Below, piece after piece: positions 61,978 to 64,000 of a stretch of DNA of 64,000 nt; positions within the stretch are counted from its first letter, which is position 1; each line of letters starts with the position of its first letter. The stretch spans positions 59,990-123,989 of the forward strand of contig JAYYYF010000011.1 in assembly GCA_036340635.1 (NCBI GenBank). Direction: 5' to 3'. The notes under the pieces were generated by a model that searched no databases, had not been told where the DNA came from, and saw only the letters and a list, made by a program, of their open reading frames with translations. The position numbers and the translations under genes were made by a program. The DNA comes from GCA-002728855 sp036340635. GTDB lineage: Bacteria > Bacteroidota > Bacteroidia > Flavobacteriales > Flavobacteriaceae.

Positions 61978-62193
61978 TTAATTGCTTTTTAGTGTCTTGT
62001 AAATTTTCCATCCAACAAACCCTAAAAGAATGTATGGGATAACCATTAAGTACTTTATTCCATCATTGATACCTTCAGCCATTTCTTGTCCTTCTTGAGA
62101 TTCTATAACTGCCCTGCACATGGAACATTGTCCTTCAAGATCAATAGAACATACTAAGAAAAATAGTACAGCAAACTTAATTTTATTTGACAT
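61978..62193 (-). CDS. Small membrane protein with N-terminal CxxC (oxidase-assembly neighbourhood)
   Basis: A 71-residue protein of unknown function. A signal-like hydrophobic segment (about 6-19) ends at G-Q, followed at once by C-S-M-C (Cys23, Cys26), a polar stretch with E-S-Q-E-G-Q-E-M-A-E-G-I-N-D, and a C-terminal TM segment (about 47-66). It therefore probably exposes a CxxC pair to the periplasm. It lies 10 bases after the DUF420 gene and in line with SCO and a thioredoxin-fold-like gene, so a part in copper or redox steps of cytochrome oxidase assembly is a reasonable inference. Confidence 0.75.
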   Translation of the reverse strand: MSNKIKFAVLFFLVCSIDLEGQCSMCRAVIESQEGQEMAEGINDGIKYLMVIPYILLGFVGWKIYKTLKSN

Positions 62194-62203
62194 ATATGTT
62201 GTT

Positions 62204-62722
62204 CTAATAATATGGTGAAATCATAATGTAAACTATTACACCTGTCACAGCAATATACAACCATATTGGGAAGGTTATTTTTGCTATTCTCCTGTGACTA
62301 TCAAAATGCTTAGATATGGCCCTCACATATGTTATCAAAACAAGAGGCACAATGAAAATCGAAAGCAATACGTGGGTTATCAAAATAAAATAATAAACAT
62401 ATTTAATGTATCCATCACCAACATATGGCGTTGGTTCTGAAGTCATATGATATGCAACGTACATAATTAAAAAAATCAATGACAAAGCAATAGCAATTTT
62501 CATCAAAATCTCATGTGTTTTTATTTTTTTGTTCTTAACTGCAAAGAGAGCTAAAACTAATATAATTGCCGTTAAACCATTAATTGTAGCATAAATTGGT
62601 GGGAAAGAATTAAGAGGTTCAACATTAGGCAACCTAACATTAAATAGTATCAAAACAACTAAAGGGATAAGTATAGAAACAAAAGTTATTACCCCTCTAT
62701 ATTTTAATTTTTCTCTTTCCAT
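62204..62722 (-). CDS. DUF420 (CtaM-like) membrane protein
   Basis: A 172-residue protein with about five TM helices, of the DUF420 family. CtaM of Gram-positive bacteria, a DUF420 member, is needed for cytochrome oxidase maturation. Helices include conserved His in M-Y-V-A-Y-H and V-L-L-S-I-F-I, possible heme or copper ligands. It is 8 bases after SCO on the same strand, which supports an oxidase-assembly role. Confidence 0.88.
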   Translation of the reverse strand: MEREKLKYRGVITFVSILIPLVVLILFNVRLPNVEPLNSFPPIYATINGLTAIILVLALFAVKNKKIKTHEILMKIAIALSLIFLIMYVAYHMTSEPTPYVGDGYIKYVYYFILITHVLLSIFIVPLVLITYVRAISKHFDSHRRIAKITFPIWLYIAVTGVIVYIMISPYY

Positions 62723-62730
62723 TTTTTAAT

Positions 62731-63429
62731 TTATTCTTTCAAAAGTATAGCAATATCTTCAATTAAAATGTCTACATCATTAACATTATTTTCCCCTTTG
62801 TCAATTCCTGAATAATAAACTATTGGGTTGTCAAAATCATCAACCCTTGATCTTAAATAACCTCTCTTGTCTATCAGAGCAAAAAACCCCTGATGTTCAA
62901 ACCCTCCTGCAACATCAGGATTTATACTTGCAAAAATATTAAATCCTGAGTTAGCCAAATCAAAAACTGTGTTTTCATCACTTGTAAGAAAATGCCAATT
63001 TTGAGATTTAACGTTATATGCTTCAGAATATTTTTTCAAAACATAAGGAGTATCATACTCTGGGTCAATTGTAAATGATACTATCCCAAAATCAGATCTA
63101 TCATAAAAAAAATCATCTATAATTTTCATGTTCTTATTCATTATTATACATATCGAGGGACATGATGTAAAGAAAAACTCTGCAACATAAACCTTCCCTA
63201 AAAAATCTTCATTACCTATTAATAAACTATCTTGATTCAACATTAAAAATTCTGGAACTTTCTTAGGCTTATTGTCAATGTTAAGATATGAAAGAGGCTT
63301 AGCTGGAACAGACCGATTATCTTCAGTTATTGCTCCTGTATTAATACGATCAGCTATTTTAGGAATAAAGAAAATCCCAAAAAGAAGTATAAGCACAAAA
63401 AGTCCTATGTAATAATAATATTTTCCCAT
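62731..63429 (-). CDS. SCO1/SenC family copper chaperone
   Basis: A 232-residue thioredoxin-fold protein. One TM anchor (about 5-23) is followed by a periplasmic domain with the copper-binding C-P-S-I-C motif (Cys90, Cys94) and His179 in G-F-E-H-Q-G-F-F, the three-ligand set of SCO proteins that deliver copper to the CuA site of cytochrome c oxidase. I start at the ATG at 63429; a TTG precedes it by one codon. It is between the Trx-like gene (6-codon scale gap of 9 bases) and DUF420. Confidence 0.93.
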   Translation of the reverse strand: MGKYYYYIGLFVLILLFGIFFIPKIADRINTGAITEDNRSVPAKPLSYLNIDNKPKKVPEFLMLNQDSLLIGNEDFLGKVYVAEFFFTSCPSICIIMNKNMKIIDDFFYDRSDFGIVSFTIDPEYDTPYVLKKYSEAYNVKSQNWHFLTSDENTVFDLANSGFNIFASINPDVAGGFEHQGFFALIDKRGYLRSRVDDFDNPIVYYSGIDKGENNVNDVDILIEDIAILLKE

Positions 63430-63438
63430 CAAATAAAT

Positions 63439-64000
63439 TTAAGGCCTGTTATATTTTTTTAAAGCCCTTCTATACTCTGCAAGAATGACCTTAACATCAT
63501 CAACCATTTTATTATTTATTTCAGCAACCGATTGAGCATTAAACCCAAACAAAATTTCTTTTCCATCATCATCTCTTCCTCTAAGATTTTTCTCTTTGTC
63601 AATAATAAAAACCAAAGGCGTACTAAGTGAATTAGATAAATCCAATGGCGTTTTTAAACTATCAAATAAAGTTTTAATCTCTGCCGATGTCCCAAAAACA
63701 AATTTCCATTTAATCAAGTCTGTACCTACACCTTCTCTTAACTTTCCTTTAAGATCCTCTACCTCTCTTTCTTCCCCTTCTAACAAAACGATAACAAACT
63801 GAAAATCATTAAACTCATAAAAACGCTTATATATTTTCTGATTAAGGTTAAGAGCCTCCGTTTTTTTATTAATTATGTCGCTTCCCCAAAACCCTAATAT
63901 TGAAATATGATTTTCAAATTTTATTCTATCCCCTGAAAGACTTTCCCATGAACTTATTTCATTTACATTTTCTGAAAGAATGGGTAAAAGAGCAAAATTA
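63439..64000 (-). CDS. Thioredoxin-fold-like protein in oxidase-assembly operon (5' end cut)
   Basis: The C-terminal 187 residues of a protein open through the right window edge; its N-terminus lies beyond 64000. I extended the frame by hand beyond the TTG at 63786. It has a thioredoxin-like order (I-S-I-L-G-F-W-G, then F-V-I-V-L-L-E-G, then S-T-P-L-V-F-I-I-D-K-E-K-N-L-R), but the usual CxxC is replaced by W-G-S-D, so it is not a classic redox thioredoxin. It is 9 bases upstream of SCO on the same strand. Function unknown; a non-redox scaffold in oxidase assembly is possible. Confidence 0.75.
   Translation of the reverse strand, partial: NFALLPILSENVNEISSWESLSGDRIKFENHISILGFWGSDIINKKTEALNLNQKIYKRFYEFNDFQFVIVLLEGEEREVEDLKGKLREGVGTDLIKWKFVFGTSAEIKTLFDSLKTPLDLSNSLSTPLVFIIDKEKNLRGRDDDGKEILFGFNAQSVAEINNKMVDDVKVILAEYRRALKKYNRP

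Noticed and set aside
53..64000. CRISPR arrays, insertion sequences, phage or integrase genes
   Set aside because: I saw no spaced direct repeats, transposase or integrase motifs, or terminal inverted repeats; the repeats present are coding tails.

Overview
The window looks like chromosomal DNA of a marine-type member of the Flavobacteriaceae (phylum Bacteroidota). The case rests on very AT-rich coding and intergenic DNA, short gaps with many overlapping gene ends, repeated TAnnTTTG boxes 15-35 bases before start codons (the Bacteroidota -7 promoter element), few Shine-Dalgarno sites, a type IX secretion (T9SS) sorting domain on a secreted protease, a CarboxypepD_reg-TonB receptor, and the order porG-uppS-bamA-skp-skp. 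No rRNA, insertion sequence, phage, integron or CRISPR array is visible. Nearly all genes are intact; the two at the window edges are cut.

Layout. 1-2.3 kb: partial TatD nuclease and a small retropepsin-like protein. 1.1-5.1 kb: 2-oxoglutarate dehydrogenase E2 and E1 (odhB, odhA). 5.2-9.1 kb: beta-oxidation genes (thiolase, FadN-type multifunctional enzyme) divergent from an SCP2 lipid-binding protein. 9.2-11.4 kb: sugar porter and PfkB sugar kinase. 11.5-13.2 kb: electron-transfer flavoprotein etfB-etfA. 13.2-16.1 kb: tRNA-Leu(UAA), tRNA-Gly(GCC) and mutS. 16.2-22.9 kb: SPOUT methyltransferase, folK, sppA, queuosine-precursor transporter, rluF, a DUF2797 protein and a GH3-family adenylating enzyme. 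22.9-26.1 kb: tig-clpP-clpX. 26.3-28.8 kb: rpsP with an expanded repeat tail, rimM, glutaryl-CoA-type acyl-CoA dehydrogenase. 28.8-31.9 kb: TonB-dependent receptor, a lysine-rich secreted protein and tRNA-Leu(CAA). 32-34.3 kb: prs, L25, pth. 34.3-38.8 kb: T9SS metalloprotease and a translationally coupled lipoprotein. 39-43.8 kb: ribF, serS, rsmA, mgtE, ArsC-like reductase. 43.8-47.1 kb: aspartate kinase, GNAT, alpha/beta hydrolase, pdxJ. 47.2-54.3 kb: nadK, porG, uppS, bamA, two skp-like chaperones, an Nfu protein. 54.3-60.8 kb: tsaB and a five-gene MacAB/TolC-like exporter operon. 60.9-61.9 kb: a winged-helix regulator with a membrane segment, and its membrane partner. 62-64 kb: cytochrome-oxidase assembly genes (small CxxC membrane protein, DUF420/CtaM, SCO, thioredoxin-fold-like protein).

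How it fits together. The metabolic genes describe an aerobic heterotroph: fatty-acid and glutaryl-CoA oxidation feed electrons through EtfAB, carbon goes through the TCA cycle, and copper-dependent oxidase assembly genes lie at the right edge. The envelope genes (BamA, Skp pair, UppS, PorG, TonB receptor, T9SS protease, MacAB/TolC) form a typical Bacteroidota outer-membrane biogenesis and export set. There is no accessory island. The most interesting leads are lineage-specific proteins of unknown role: the DUF2797 protein with a GIY-YIG-like motif pattern, the membrane-anchored winged-helix protein and its partner, the CSMC mini-protein of the oxidase-assembly cluster, the protease-lipoprotein pair, and the recently expanded 51-bp coding repeat in rpsP.
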